A DNA stretch of 64,000 bases from Bacillus mesophilus (GTDB lineage Bacteria > Bacillota > Bacilli > Bacillales > SA4), in contig NZ_JAAIWM010000002.1 of NCBI RefSeq assembly GCF_011008845.1, forward strand, positions 744,001 through 808,000, in the 5' to 3' direction. Every line of letters starts with the position of its first letter. The stretch's first letter is position 1. A program made the translations under genes and the position numbers. Shown here one piece after another: positions 34,542 through 43,328 of this stretch. Under the pieces are notes generated by a model. The model was not told where the DNA came from and made no database searches. It worked only from the letters and a program-made list of their open reading frames with translations.

Positions 34542-36260
34542 TTAATCTTCTAAAGTAGATAAATCACCAGTAGGTAAATTCAACTCCCAAGCTTTCAGAA
34601 CACGTCTCATAATTTTCCCGCTACGTGTTTTAGGTAGCTTATCTTTGAATTCGATTTCCCTTGGTGCTGCATGTGCTGCTAAGCCTTTCTTAACAAAAAG
34701 TCTTATCTCTTCTTTTAATTCGTCTGATGGTTCAAAGCCTTGTCGTAATGCAATAAAGGCTTTAATGATCTCGCCACGAACTGGATCTGGAATCCCGATT
34801 ACTCCTGCTTCAGCGATGGCGGGATGCTCCACAAGCTTGCTTTCTACTTCAAATGGCCCTACTCTCTCTCCAGATGTCATAATTACATCATCAACGCGTC
34901 CTTGAAACCAGAAGTACCCATCTTCATCCATGTAGGCTGAGTCTCCCGAAACGTACCAATCTCCAGGCATGAAATAAGATTCATATTTTTGCTGGTTATT
35001 CCAAATCGTATACATCATAGAAGGCCAACCCTTTTTAATAGCAAGGTTCCCCATTCGATTTGGTGGAAGCTCATTACCTTGGTCATCAACGATTGCCGCT
35101 TTGACACCAGGTATTGGCTTACCCATTGAACCTGGTTTAATCTCCATACATGGATAGTTACAGATTAATTGAGCACCTGTTTCGGTCATCCACCAAGTAT
35201 CATGAACCCTTAAGTTGAATACTTTCATTCCCCAACGAATAACTTCAGGATTCAACGGCTCTCCAACACTCAGAATGTGACGTAGCGATCCAAGGTTAAA
35301 CTTCTTAACTACTTCGTCACCTGCACCCATCAGCATTCTAAATGCAGTTGGAGCACTATACCAAACTGTAACCCCATATTCTTCAATGGTTTCGTACCAT
35401 GCCTCTGGACTAAATCTTCCACCTACTACAACATTAGAAGCACCAACAAGCCATGGTCCAAAAATACCATACGAAGTACCCGTTACCCAGCCTGGATCTG
35501 CTGTACACCAGTATATATCCTCTTCCTTCAAATCTAGTACCCATTTAGCAGTTTGATAGTGCTGAATCATGGCATTTTGGACATGTAAAACTCCCTTTGG
35601 TTTGCCCGTTGATCCAGATGTATAATGGAGTATCAGTCCATCAGTTTTCGACAACCATTCAATTTCGAGATGCTTGCTAGCATCCTTCATTTTTGCATAG
35701 TAATCTATAAACATACCGTCTTCATGTACATTTTCACCAACTAAAATAACCGATTTCAAGGCTGGTAGATCTTCCAAAGGAACGCGCTCTAGTAGTGAAG
35801 GAGTTGTTACTAAAACCTTCGCCTCACTATCTAGTAAACGATCCTTAACAGCGCCTTCCATAAATGCTTCAAAAAGCGGACCAACAATCGCCCCTAATTT
35901 AATTGCTCCTAGTACCATAAAATAAAGCTCTGGAGAACGCGGCATAAAAATGAACACTCGATCTCCCTTTTCAACATCAGCTGACTGCTTAAGTACATTT
36001 GCAGCTCTATTAGATGATTCCTTCATATCTTTAAATGTATATTTCTCATTACGAGAAGAGTCCTTATAGTAGAGGGCTACTTTGTTTTTTCTGGCAGTGT
36101 CAACATGCTTATCAATTGCCTCATATGCCAAATTCAATCGACCCGTAGAGTGCCACGAAAATTCCTTTTCTACTTCATCCCAAGAAAATTGGTTTTTTAC
36201 ATCATCATAACTATTTAGATTAAAATCTCCTTTTATTACAGGAAGCGCTTCCAACTTCAT
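34542..36260 (-). CDS. acsA: Acetyl-CoA synthetase
   Basis: Activates acetate to acetyl-CoA with ATP. It has 572 aa, as in B. subtilis. AMP motifs include ILHYTSGSTGKPKGVLHV, WYSAPTAFRML and VGPFEVESKLVEHP. The C-terminal catalytic lysine in PKTRSGKIMRRVLKAWE is Lys549, the residue acetylated by AcuA and released by AcuC/SrtN in B. subtilis, and the acuA and acuC genes lie divergently next to it. The promoter is proposed at 36297-36325; a cre overlaps the shared upstream region. The start MKLEALPVIKGDFN follows GGGGAG. Confidence 0.97.
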   Translation of the reverse strand: MKLEALPVIKGDFNLNSYDDVKNQFSWDEVEKEFSWHSTGRLNLAYEAIDKHVDTARKNKVALYYKDSSRNEKYTFKDMKESSNRAANVLKQSADVEKGDRVFIFMPRSPELYFMVLGAIKLGAIVGPLFEAFMEGAVKDRLLDSEAKVLVTTPSLLERVPLEDLPALKSVILVGENVHEDGMFIDYYAKMKDASKHLEIEWLSKTDGLILHYTSGSTGKPKGVLHVQNAMIQHYQTAKWVLDLKEEDIYWCTADPGWVTGTSYGIFGPWLVGASNVVVGGRFSPEAWYETIEEYGVTVWYSAPTAFRMLMGAGDEVVKKFNLGSLRHILSVGEPLNPEVIRWGMKVFNLRVHDTWWMTETGAQLICNYPCMEIKPGSMGKPIPGVKAAIVDDQGNELPPNRMGNLAIKKGWPSMMYTIWNNQQKYESYFMPGDWYVSGDSAYMDEDGYFWFQGRVDDVIMTSGERVGPFEVESKLVEHPAIAEAGVIGIPDPVRGEIIKAFIALRQGFEPSDELKEEIRLFVKKGLAAHAAPREIEFKDKLPKTRSGKIMRRVLKAWELNLPTGDLSTLED

Positions 36261-36296
36261 TACTCTTCTCCCCCTTTATGTAATCTTTTCTGTTAT

Positions 36297-36325
36297 ATTA
36301 TAATATAATTACAAGTTTTTCTCAA
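36297..36325 (-). promoter_or_regulatory. Putative sigma-A promoter of acsA
   Basis: On the minus strand TTGAGA (36320-36325), a 17-bp spacer and TATAAT (36297-36302), 36 bp upstream of the acsA ATG. Confidence 0.6.
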
Positions 36326-36371
36326 TTTTTAAAAAATTCCCTTATTCTACTTTTTTCTCCACTATTAACAT

Positions 36372-36385
36372 TGAAAACGCTTTAC
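36372..36385 (+). promoter_or_regulatory. Candidate cre between acsA and acuA
   Basis: TGAAAACGCTTTAC closely resembles the known acuABC catabolite-responsive element of B. subtilis, though it departs from the general consensus in its last two bases. It lies 16-29 bp before a TATAAT -10 box (36401-36406) facing acuA, so it would overlap the acuA promoter, and about 47 bp upstream of the acsA promoter. Confidence 0.65.
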
Positions 36386-36400
36386 ATCTATTCGCATCAG

Positions 36401-36406
36401 TATAAT
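36401..36406 (+). promoter_or_regulatory. -10 box of the acuA promoter
   Basis: TATAAT lies 58 bp before the acuA start. The best -35 nearby, TTTACA (36381-36386), is only 14 bp away, so activation or an imperfect -35 is likely. Confidence 0.45.
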
Positions 36407-36463
36407 AATAGAGGTAGATTAAAGTAAGGCGTATCTTACAATAAAGTTATTGGCGGTGATGTA

Positions 36464-37096
36464 ATGCTTCATAAAAAAACATACAACGCAATGGAATTAA
36501 AAACACAACATGGTACCCTGATTATCGAAGGACCAATCCCGTCTGAAAAACTTGCATCTTATGAATTTCATGAAGACTTAACTTCCTTTCGAGTTCCTGA
36601 GCAACAGAAAAAAGCGCTTGTTGAAATCGCTAAACTCCCTGAAGGAAGAATTATAGTTGCAAGAGATCAGCATATGATCGTCGGGTATGTTACTTATTTA
36701 TATCCAGACCCACTAGAACGATGGTCTGAAGGTAAAATGGAAAATCTAATTGAGCTTGGTGCAATTGAGGTCATTCCAAAATATCGTGGAAAGTCTGTTG
36801 GAAAGAATCTTTTAACTGTTTCGATGATGGATGATGCTATGAACGATTATATTATTATCACAACTGAATATTACTGGCATTGGGACTTAAAAGGAACAGG
36901 CTTAAATGTATGGGAATATCGAAAAGTAATGGAGAAGATGATGAATTCTGGTGGTCTTATTTGGTTTGCAACTGATGATCCAGAAATTAGCTCCCATCCT
37001 GCGAATTGTCTCATGGTTAGAATTGGTTCACGCGTTGATCCAGATTCCATTCAACAATTTGACAGATTAAGATTTAGACATCGTTTTATGTATTAG
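36464..37096 (+). CDS. acuA: Acetoin utilization protein AcuA, AcsA acetyltransferase
   Basis: A GNAT-type protein acetyltransferase that acetylates acetyl-CoA synthetase and so turns it off. It has 210 aa, the usual length. The acetyl-CoA loop is IELGAIEVIPKYRGKSVGKNLL. It is divergent from its target gene acsA, which keeps the target lysine. The start MLHKKTYNAMELKT follows GGCGGTG, a modest site. It opens the operon with the small ORF and acuC. Confidence 0.95.
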   Translation: MLHKKTYNAMELKTQHGTLIIEGPIPSEKLASYEFHEDLTSFRVPEQQKKALVEIAKLPEGRIIVARDQHMIVGYVTYLYPDPLERWSEGKMENLIELGAIEVIPKYRGKSVGKNLLTVSMMDDAMNDYIIITTEYYWHWDLKGTGLNVWEYRKVMEKMMNSGGLIWFATDDPEISSHPANCLMVRIGSRVDPDSIQQFDRLRFRHRFMY

Positions 37097-37176
37097 TTCA
37101 TCTTTAAGTACATACATGCAATATGAGGTCGACTTCACCTCTTATATATTAATTCTTCATGGGAAGGAGGATCTTT

Positions 37177-37305
37177 ATGGTTGCAGTTTTGATGAAAGAG
37201 ACTACTGAAATAAGCTCAACTTCTAACAATGACAGTCAGCAAAACAAGGCGAAACTTCTTAAACAAAGAATAAAGAAAAGAGATCCAGGTGTACGTTATG
37301 ACTAA
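37177..37305 (+). CDS. 42-aa ORF in the place of acuB
   Basis: The frame from the ATG at 37177 to TAA at 37305 encodes 42 aa beginning MVAVLMKETTEISSTSNND and ending in a basic KLLKQRIKKRDPGVRYD. The ribosome-binding site GGAAGGAGG is the strongest in the operon. Its last eight bases overlap the start of acuC, which suggests translational coupling. In B. subtilis the CBS-domain gene acuB lies here, but I see no CBS motif in any frame between acuA and acuC. It could be a novel small protein, or mainly a leader peptide that drives acuC translation. Confidence 0.6.
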   Translation: MVAVLMKETTEISSTSNNDSQQNKAKLLKQRIKKRDPGVRYD

Positions 37306-38458
37306 TCATAAGTCCATTTTTATTCATTCACCTAAAATAGAAGAATATAAATTTAACGATTATCATCCTTTTAATCAAATAAGGGTAACTGCCACAAAGG
37401 ACTTATTGGAACTAAATTCTTCTCTAAGTTCTGCTCATGTAATCGAACCAAGGATGGCAACCGATAAAGAGTTGGCTTTATTCCATGATGCTGAATATAT
37501 ACAGGCGATTAAGAAGGCTAGTATGGGTCAGTTAAATGAAGAAATGAGCTCAAGCTATGGAATAGGGACTGAGGATACCCCAATCTTTCCTAACATGCAT
37601 GAAGCAAGCGCAAGGCTTGTTGGTGGCACTTTAACTGCGGTTGACCATATAATGAACGGACAGGCAGATCACGCCTTACATTTGGGCGGAGGATTACATC
37701 ATGGCTTTAAAGCAAAAGCCTCTGGTTTCTGTGTTTATAACGATATTGCGGTTGCTATTAAGTATATTCAGGAAACTTATAACCTGAGAATCTTATATGT
37801 GGATACAGATGCCCATCACGGTGACGGTGTTCAAATGGCGTTTTATGATGATCCTACTGTCTGTACCCTTTCTATTCATGAAACAGGGCGCTACCTTTTT
37901 CCTGGTACAGGTACGACTTACGAAAGAGGCTACGGAGAAGGATATGGATATTCCTTTAATATTCCTCTAGATGCTTTTACAGAGGATGACTCTTTTTTAG
38001 AAGCATATGAAACCGCTTTAAATGAGATTGCGGCTTATTTTAAACCTGATATCATTATCACACAAAATGGTGCCGATGCTCACTACTTAGATCCACTTAC
38101 CCATTTGTCCTGTACAATGAAAATCTTTGAAGCAATCCCTAAGCTAGCTCATAAAATTGCACACCAATATTGTCAAGGTAGATGGATAGCAGTGGGTGGC
38201 GGTGGATATGACCTTTGGAAGGTAGTCCCTAGAGCTTGGTCTATGATTTGGCTTGAAATGACTGAACAGTCCTCTGCATATAAGCAAGATCTTCCAAAGG
38301 AATGGATAAACCGATGGCAGGAAAAGGCCTCAGTTGAACTTCCAACTACGTGGTTTGATCCTCCTAATCTAGTAAAACCGATACCAAGGAAGATTGAAAT
38401 CAACGGGAAAAATAGCCATATACTTAACCAGGCATTAAGTCACATTCGAGTTACTTAG
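37298..38458 (+). CDS. acuC: Acetoin utilization protein AcuC, AcsA deacetylase
   Basis: A histone-deacetylase-family Zn enzyme that removes acetyl groups from AcsA. It has 386 aa from the ATG at 37298; GTG at 37289 is also open. Catalytic motifs are present: LGGGLHHGFKAKASGF with the two histidines, YVDTDAHHGDGVQ with Zn ligands, and GGGGYDLWKVVPRAW. The ATG overlaps the end of the small ORF before it, and its own ribosome-binding site (AGGTGT) is weak. It converges on ccpA and ends in a strong hairpin. Confidence 0.95.
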   Translation: MTNHKSIFIHSPKIEEYKFNDYHPFNQIRVTATKDLLELNSSLSSAHVIEPRMATDKELALFHDAEYIQAIKKASMGQLNEEMSSSYGIGTEDTPIFPNMHEASARLVGGTLTAVDHIMNGQADHALHLGGGLHHGFKAKASGFCVYNDIAVAIKYIQETYNLRILYVDTDAHHGDGVQMAFYDDPTVCTLSIHETGRYLFPGTGTTYERGYGEGYGYSFNIPLDAFTEDDSFLEAYETALNEIAAYFKPDIIITQNGADAHYLDPLTHLSCTMKIFEAIPKLAHKIAHQYCQGRWIAVGGGGYDLWKVVPRAWSMIWLEMTEQSSAYKQDLPKEWINRWQEKASVELPTTWFDPPNLVKPIPRKIEINGKNSHILNQALSHIRVT

Positions 38459-38504
38459 AAACGCCTGCTTGTATTCTTTGAATGATTTAACTAGCTTATA
38501 GTAG

Positions 38505-38543
38505 CAAAGGGCTAATAATGATAATCCATTATTAGCCCTTCAT
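38505..38543. terminator. Bidirectional terminator between acuC and ccpA
   Basis: AAGGGCTAATAATG (38507-38520) and CATTATTAGCCCTT (38527-38540) form a perfect 14-bp stem with a 6-nt loop. U tracts on both sides are short and interrupted. Confidence 0.75.
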
Positions 38544-38555
38544 TTATGTTTTTAT

Positions 38556-39560
38556 TTATTTTGTTGATTTTCGGAATTCAATTCGGTGAGGTAATACGAC
38601 AATATGATCCTCAACCTTTTCTTTATTCATTAGCTTTGTTAGTAACCTCATTGCAACAGCACCTATGTCATACATCGGTTGTACAACCGTCGTTAACTGT
38701 GGACGTACCATTGTGGCAAGGCGAGTATTGTCAAAACCAATAATTTCTACATCATCTGGAATAACTTTACCACGGTCCTGTGCACTATGAATGACCCCTA
38801 GAGCCATTTCATCAGTTGCAACAAAAATAGCAGTAAGTGGACTTGACAGTTCACTTAATTTTTCATACCCCTCAATTCCTGAGTCGTATGAATAATCTCC
38901 CTCCATTACTAGTTCCTCTTGATAAGGAATACCCTTTTCAGCTAATGCTTGACGATAGCCTTCAAGCTTCTCTTCAGAATTAATAAGGTCATGTAAGGGC
39001 CCGGATACAAAAGCTACTTGCTTGTGTCCTCTTTCAAGCAAATTGGTTACTGCATCGAATGCAGCCTGCTTATAATCGATATTCACGGAAGGAATTTGGT
39101 TGCTCTTTTCAAGAGTAGCTGCCAATACGATTGGAACTGGAGACTTTTTGAATTCAGCAACATGTTCTTCTGAAATATTGCCTCCCATAAATACAATTCC
39201 ATCTACTTGTTTCCCAAGCATCGTATTTAGAAGGTGAAGTTCCTTATCTTTATTTTGGTCAGAATTACTTAAGATAATATTATATTTGTACATAGTTGCG
39301 ATATCTTCGATTCCACGAGCTAACTCTGCAAAAAAGATACTTGATATATCAGGAATAATGACCCCAACAGTGGTTGTCTTCTTACTAGCCAACCCTCTTG
39401 CTACCGCGTTAGGTCTATATCCTAAACGTTCAATTGCTTCTAATACTTTTTTTCTAGTTGCAGGTTTTACATTTGGATTTCCGTTCACTACTCGTGACAC
39501 GGTAGCCATCGAGACATTTGCCTCTCTAGCTACATCATAGATCGTAATATTCAATGTCAT
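38556..39560 (-). CDS. ccpA: Catabolite control protein A
   Basis: A LacI/GalR-family regulator that, with HPr-Ser46-P, controls carbon catabolite repression and activation. It has 334 aa from the ATG at 39560, preceded by AAGGAGGAGC; the frame is open 16 codons upstream without support. The HTH is [20 protein letters not shown] with the hinge [14 protein letters not shown]. The effector domain is complete. Several genes it would control (ackA, acsA, acuA) are in this window. In B. subtilis motP and motS lie on the other side of it; here they are absent. Confidence 0.97.
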   Translation of the reverse strand: MTLNITIYDVAREANVSMATVSRVVNGNPNVKPATRKKVLEAIERLGYRPNAVARGLASKKTTTVGVIIPDISSIFFAELARGIEDIATMYKYNIILSNSDQNKDKELHLLNTMLGKQVDGIVFMGGNISEEHVAEFKKSPVPIVLAATLEKSNQIPSVNIDYKQAAFDAVTNLLERGHKQVAFVSGPLHDLINSEEKLEGYRQALAEKGIPYQEELVMEGDYSYDSGIEGYEKLSELSSPLTAIFVATDEMALGVIHSAQDRGKVIPDDVEIIGFDNTRLATMVRPQLTTVVQPMYDIGAVAMRLLTKLMNKEKVEDHIVVLPHRIEFRKSTK

Positions 39561-39644
39561 GCTCCTCCTTGTTATCATGAAAAAACTAAGTATGTAAAAT
39601 ATAGCCATAATTTTAGAATTTTTTGTATGTTACTAATGATACGA

Positions 39645-39658
39645 TACAAACGCTTGTA
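39645..39658. promoter_or_regulatory. LacI/GalR-type palindrome upstream of ccpA
   Basis: TACAAACGCTTGTA has inverted outer arms TACAA/TTGTA around a central CG, the form of a CcpA-like operator. It is 85 bp upstream of the ccpA start. It deviates from the cre consensus, so it is only a candidate autoregulatory site. Confidence 0.35.
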
Positions 39659-39798
39659 CCGCAATGTCTTTACCATCATTTTCAACCTTTATTTAGTTAA
39701 AGATTCAGATTTATGACAAATTTCCTCCAGATAATTGAAATTACTTTTTAAATATAATGTTAACAGATCATTTATGTAAATACTTCTTGTTAAACAAG

Positions 39799-39834
39799 TA
39801 AAAACCTTCCAACTTTTTAAGAGGGAAGGTTAAT
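39799..39834 (-). terminator. Rho-independent terminator of aroA
   Basis: On the minus strand AACCTTCC and GGAAGGTT flank a 13-nt loop and are followed by TTTAC. Confidence 0.6.
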
Positions 39835-39838
39835 GTAT

Positions 39839-40915
39839 CTACGCTTTTATTGGCATAAAAGCATGCAATTCATCTAGGAAATGATTGAATTGCTCAATAT
39901 TCATTTGTTGAGCAGAATCCGATAAAGCGACTGCAGGATCTGGGTGTACTTCCGCCATAATACCATCTGCACCAATGGCGAGTGCAGCCTTTGCAGTTGG
40001 CAATAACAAGTCACGTCTACCCGTTGAATGAGTAACATCGACCATTACCGGTAAATGTGTTTCTTGCTTTAAGATAGGAACAGCTGAAATGTCTAACGTG
40101 TTTCTCGTAGCTTTTTCGTAAGTTCTAATTCCACGTTCACAAAGAATGATCTGACCATTACCTCGTGAATTAATATATTCAGCAGCATTTATAAACTCCT
40201 CAATCGTTGCTGCTAACCCTCGCTTTAACAAGACAGGCTTATTTACAGAACCCGCTGCTTTAAGTAATTCAAAGTTTTGCATATTTCGAGCACCAATTTG
40301 TATAACATCAATGTATTCAATTGCTTCTTCAATATCAGCAGGATTTACAATTTCGCTAATAACCGCTAAATCATATTCTGTCGCTACTTTTTTAAGAATC
40401 TTTAAACCTTCTAATCCTAAGCCTTGGAAATCATATGGTGATGTTCTTGGTTTAAATGCTCCACCTCTTAGAAGCTTTAAGCCTCTAGCTTTCACGGCCT
40501 CTGCTACCTTCGCAGTTTGTTCATAGCTCTCGACTGCACATGGACCAAATATAAAATGTGGTTTTCCATCACCAATCATTTCGCCTTTAAGATTAACGAT
40601 TGTATTTTCTGGCTTCTTTTTTCTTGAAACTAACAAAGCTTTACGATGATCGTTTTCTTGTAACTCTAAACCCGCCTTAAAGATTTCTTTAAAGATATGT
40701 TGCAGAGTAGAAGTTTCAAATGGACCCTCATTTTCAGTAGCAATTTTATCAAGCATATATCTCTCACGAACAGGGTCGAATCGATTAACCCCCTGGGTTT
40801 CTTTTACCTTACCAATTTCTTTAACAATTTTCGCGCGCTCATTTAAAAGTGTTAGCAGTTTTAAATTCACATCATCTAATTGTTCTCTTAGCTGATCTAG
40901 CTCAACATTACTCAT
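39839..40915 (-). CDS. aroA: Bifunctional chorismate mutase / DAHP synthase
   Basis: Catalyses the first committed step of aromatic amino acid synthesis (3-deoxy-D-arabino-heptulosonate 7-phosphate formation) and carries an AroQ-type chorismate mutase at its N-terminus, which senses chorismate/prephenate. It has 358 aa from the ATG at 40915. The mutase covers residues 1 to about 90 ([18 protein letters not shown]) and the DAHP synthase 110-358, with [29 protein letters not shown] and [12 protein letters not shown]. It matches the B. subtilis AroA (AroG) form, directly upstream of ccpA. Confidence 0.95.
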   Translation of the reverse strand: MSNVELDQLREQLDDVNLKLLTLLNERAKIVKEIGKVKETQGVNRFDPVRERYMLDKIATENEGPFETSTLQHIFKEIFKAGLELQENDHRKALLVSRKKKPENTIVNLKGEMIGDGKPHFIFGPCAVESYEQTAKVAEAVKARGLKLLRGGAFKPRTSPYDFQGLGLEGLKILKKVATEYDLAVISEIVNPADIEEAIEYIDVIQIGARNMQNFELLKAAGSVNKPVLLKRGLAATIEEFINAAEYINSRGNGQIILCERGIRTYEKATRNTLDISAVPILKQETHLPVMVDVTHSTGRRDLLLPTAKAALAIGADGIMAEVHPDPAVALSDSAQQMNIEQFNHFLDELHAFMPIKA

Positions 40916-41088
40916 CTCAAACATCCTTTCTATTTGTTTAAATAACTTTGAAAATATGGTACATTTCTATTAATTAGAATTTATTATAAACGATATATAA
41001 ATCGTTGTCACGAATTCCACTTTATTAATTAAACGCTTTTAAGCGATAAAGTATTATATGTATGTACTAAGGTAGAGGTGATGCTTCC

Positions 41089-43227
41089 ATGCAGGAACAG
41101 CCTATTATTTTTTCACTTGATATAGGTACAAGGTCCGTAGTTGGCCTTATTATTAAAAAAGTTAATGATTTATATGAAGTCATTGATATTGAGTCTATTG
41201 AGCATTCTGAACGGTCAATGGTAGATGGGCAAATTCATGATGTACGATCGGTTTCAAATGTCATTACACAAGTAAAGCATAAGTTGGAGCAGAAACATGG
41301 GCCACTACATAAGGTGTGTGTTGCAGCAGCAGGCCGTGCTTTAAAGACAGAAAGGGCTAAAGTGACTCTTGATATAAAACGGAAGCCGCTGATTCAAAAA
41401 GAAGATATCCTTCACATGGAATTAAGTGCTGTACAACAAGCACAATTTGCCCTTGCTTCTAAGTATACGGATGAAAACAATCATTATTACTATTGTGTAG
41501 GTTATTCGATCATGCATTATCACTTAGATGGAGAAGAGATTGGGAACCTAATGGACCAACAAGGTGAAGAAGCATCTGTAGAAATTATTGCAACCTTCTT
41601 GCCAAAAATTGTTGTGGAATCATTACTATCTGCCTTGCAACAATCTGGATTAGAAATGGAAGCACTTACCTTAGAGCCAATTGCGGCAATTAATGTTCTG
41701 ATTCCGCCTTCAATGAGAAGACTAAACGTTGCTCTAGTTGATATTGGTGCAGGAACATCTGATATCGCTATTACTGATGAAGGAACAGTCGTCGCATATG
41801 GGATGGTTCCGATTGCCGGAGATGAGATAACTGAGGCAATCAGCGATGAGCTATTGTTAGATTTTCCATTAGCTGAAAAGGCAAAGCGCGACTTATATAC
41901 ACATGAAAACATCCTAATTGAAGATATTCTTGGTTTTGAAACCGAAATTTCACGATTGGATGTTATTAATAAGATAACAGATACAATAGATCTGTTAGCA
42001 AATTCTATTTGCCAAGAAATCCTACGTTTAAATAGAAAGTCACCAAAGGCGATTATGCTAGTAGGTGGTGGAAGCCTAACACCTGAGCTTCCGAAAAGAA
42101 TAGCTAACATGTTAGAACTACCTGAAAATAGAGTAGCTATAAGAGGCATTGATGCCATTAAGAATATCAAGTTAGCCGATCACCTATTACGAGGACCTGA
42201 ACTCGTGACACCGATTGGTATAGCGATTGCTTCTGGACAAAGCCCAGTTCAATATCTTACGGTATATGTAAACGATCGCCCAGTTAGGTTATTTGATATG
42301 AAGCAACTAACTGTTGGTGATTGTTTACTTGCTGCTGGAATTAATATGAACAAGCTCTATGGTAAACCTGGGATGGCTATTATGATTACTTTAAATAATC
42401 GTGAATATACAATACCAGGTAATCATGGGTTAGCCCCAACTTTGCTGATCAATGGCACACCCTGCATGTTAGATTCTCTAGTAAGGAATGGTGATCAGCT
42501 ATTAGTAGAAAAAGGTGAAGACGGAAAAGCAGCTTCCATTACAGTTAGTGAGCTAGTTGATGAACCTCCCACAAAAAGTATCGTCTTAAACGAAAGGCTA
42601 GAAAAAATAAGAGCTACTATAATGAGGAACGGAAAACCAATCCATGCCACTGATTTTGTAAAGGATCATGACAATCTCACCTATCATTTCCCAGAAACCA
42701 TTGAAGAAATTTTAAACAGCATAAATGCTTCTAATCTTACCCAACTACTGAAACCATTCTCAGTAAGTGTAAACAGTAGAAAAGTCTCCTTACATTCTCA
42801 TAGTGGAAAAATAGTTAAAAACAAACGTGAAGTGCCGAAAGAATCAGGTTTTATCGATCAGGATATAGTTGAAATCGTAGCTGGTCCTCCTCTTCTTGTT
42901 AAAGAATTGGCAGAGCACCTTCAGCTAATATTGACAGATTCCACCACTGTGTTTTTTAGAGGAGAAAAAATTACGTTAACAAGAGAGTCTGTTAAGATAC
43001 TTAAGGATGGAGCAGTATTAAAGGAAACAGATATCATTGAAAATGGAGACTCTATACAAACAGTAACCACTAAAACAAGTCCCTTTATATTTCAAGACAT
43101 TTTTAGGTTCATTGATTTAGAGCTTCCTACTATCGGAATTAAAGGTTTTAAACTTCTACGTAACGAAAAGGAAGTAGGCTTTGACGAGACACTTGTTCCT
43201 GGAGATCAACTGGATATTGTTTTTTAG
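41089..43227 (+). CDS. FtsA-like actin-fold protein with beta-grasp-like C-terminal repeats
   Basis: A 712-aa cytoplasmic protein. The N-terminal ~330 residues form an FtsA/PilM-type actin fold with phosphate-1 FSLDIGTRSVVGLII, phosphate-2 VALVDIGAGTSDIAI and the adenosine motif AIMLVGGGSL. The 1C-type insertion is present. The C-terminal ~380 residues are unusual: similar short patterns recur at about 452-475, 512-533, 577-597, 639-659 and 691-712, each like NGxxxxxxDxxxxxGDxLxIV. There is no C-terminal membrane-binding helix as in FtsA. NCBI-style annotation would likely call it a cell division FtsA domain protein. The gene stands alone and has no orthologue in B. subtilis 168 that I know. 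Confidence 0.85.
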   Translation: MQEQPIIFSLDIGTRSVVGLIIKKVNDLYEVIDIESIEHSERSMVDGQIHDVRSVSNVITQVKHKLEQKHGPLHKVCVAAAGRALKTERAKVTLDIKRKPLIQKEDILHMELSAVQQAQFALASKYTDENNHYYYCVGYSIMHYHLDGEEIGNLMDQQGEEASVEIIATFLPKIVVESLLSALQQSGLEMEALTLEPIAAINVLIPPSMRRLNVALVDIGAGTSDIAITDEGTVVAYGMVPIAGDEITEAISDELLLDFPLAEKAKRDLYTHENILIEDILGFETEISRLDVINKITDTIDLLANSICQEILRLNRKSPKAIMLVGGGSLTPELPKRIANMLELPENRVAIRGIDAIKNIKLADHLLRGPELVTPIGIAIASGQSPVQYLTVYVNDRPVRLFDMKQLTVGDCLLAAGINMNKLYGKPGMAIMITLNNREYTIPGNHGLAPTLLINGTPCMLDSLVRNGDQLLVEKGEDGKAASITVSELVDEPPTKSIVLNERLEKIRATIMRNGKPIHATDFVKDHDNLTYHFPETIEEILNSINASNLTQLLKPFSVSVNSRKVSLHSHSGKIVKNKREVPKESGFIDQDIVEIVAGPPLLVKELAEHLQLILTDSTTVFFRGEKITLTRESVKILKDGAVLKETDIIENGDSIQTVTTKTSPFIFQDIFRFIDLELPTIGIKGFKLLRNEKEVGFDETLVPGDQLDIVF

Positions 43228-43267
43228 TTTCTGTATATAAAAGTATGTTGAAATAAAAAAACATAAA

Positions 43268-43322
43268 TAAAGACTAAGCCAACGCTACTCACTAGGAATT
43301 GCGATTGCTTAGTCTCTTTTTT
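43268..43322. terminator. Bidirectional terminator after the FtsA-like gene
   Basis: AGACTAAGC (43271-43279) pairs with GCTTAGTCT (43307-43315), followed by CTTTTTT on the plus strand. On the minus strand it follows the permease stop and TTTATTTATG comes after the stem. Confidence 0.75.
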
Positions 43323-43328
43323 CGTTAA

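Noticed and set aside
41028..41048. cre site upstream of aroA
   Set aside because: ATTAAACGCTTTTA has three mismatches including the G and C of the consensus, so it is probably chance AT-rich sequence with a CGCTT/AAGCG palindrome.
41520..42170. 216-codon minus-strand frame
   Set aside because: It lies fully within the FtsA-like gene on the opposite strand, without a ribosome-binding site or known motif.
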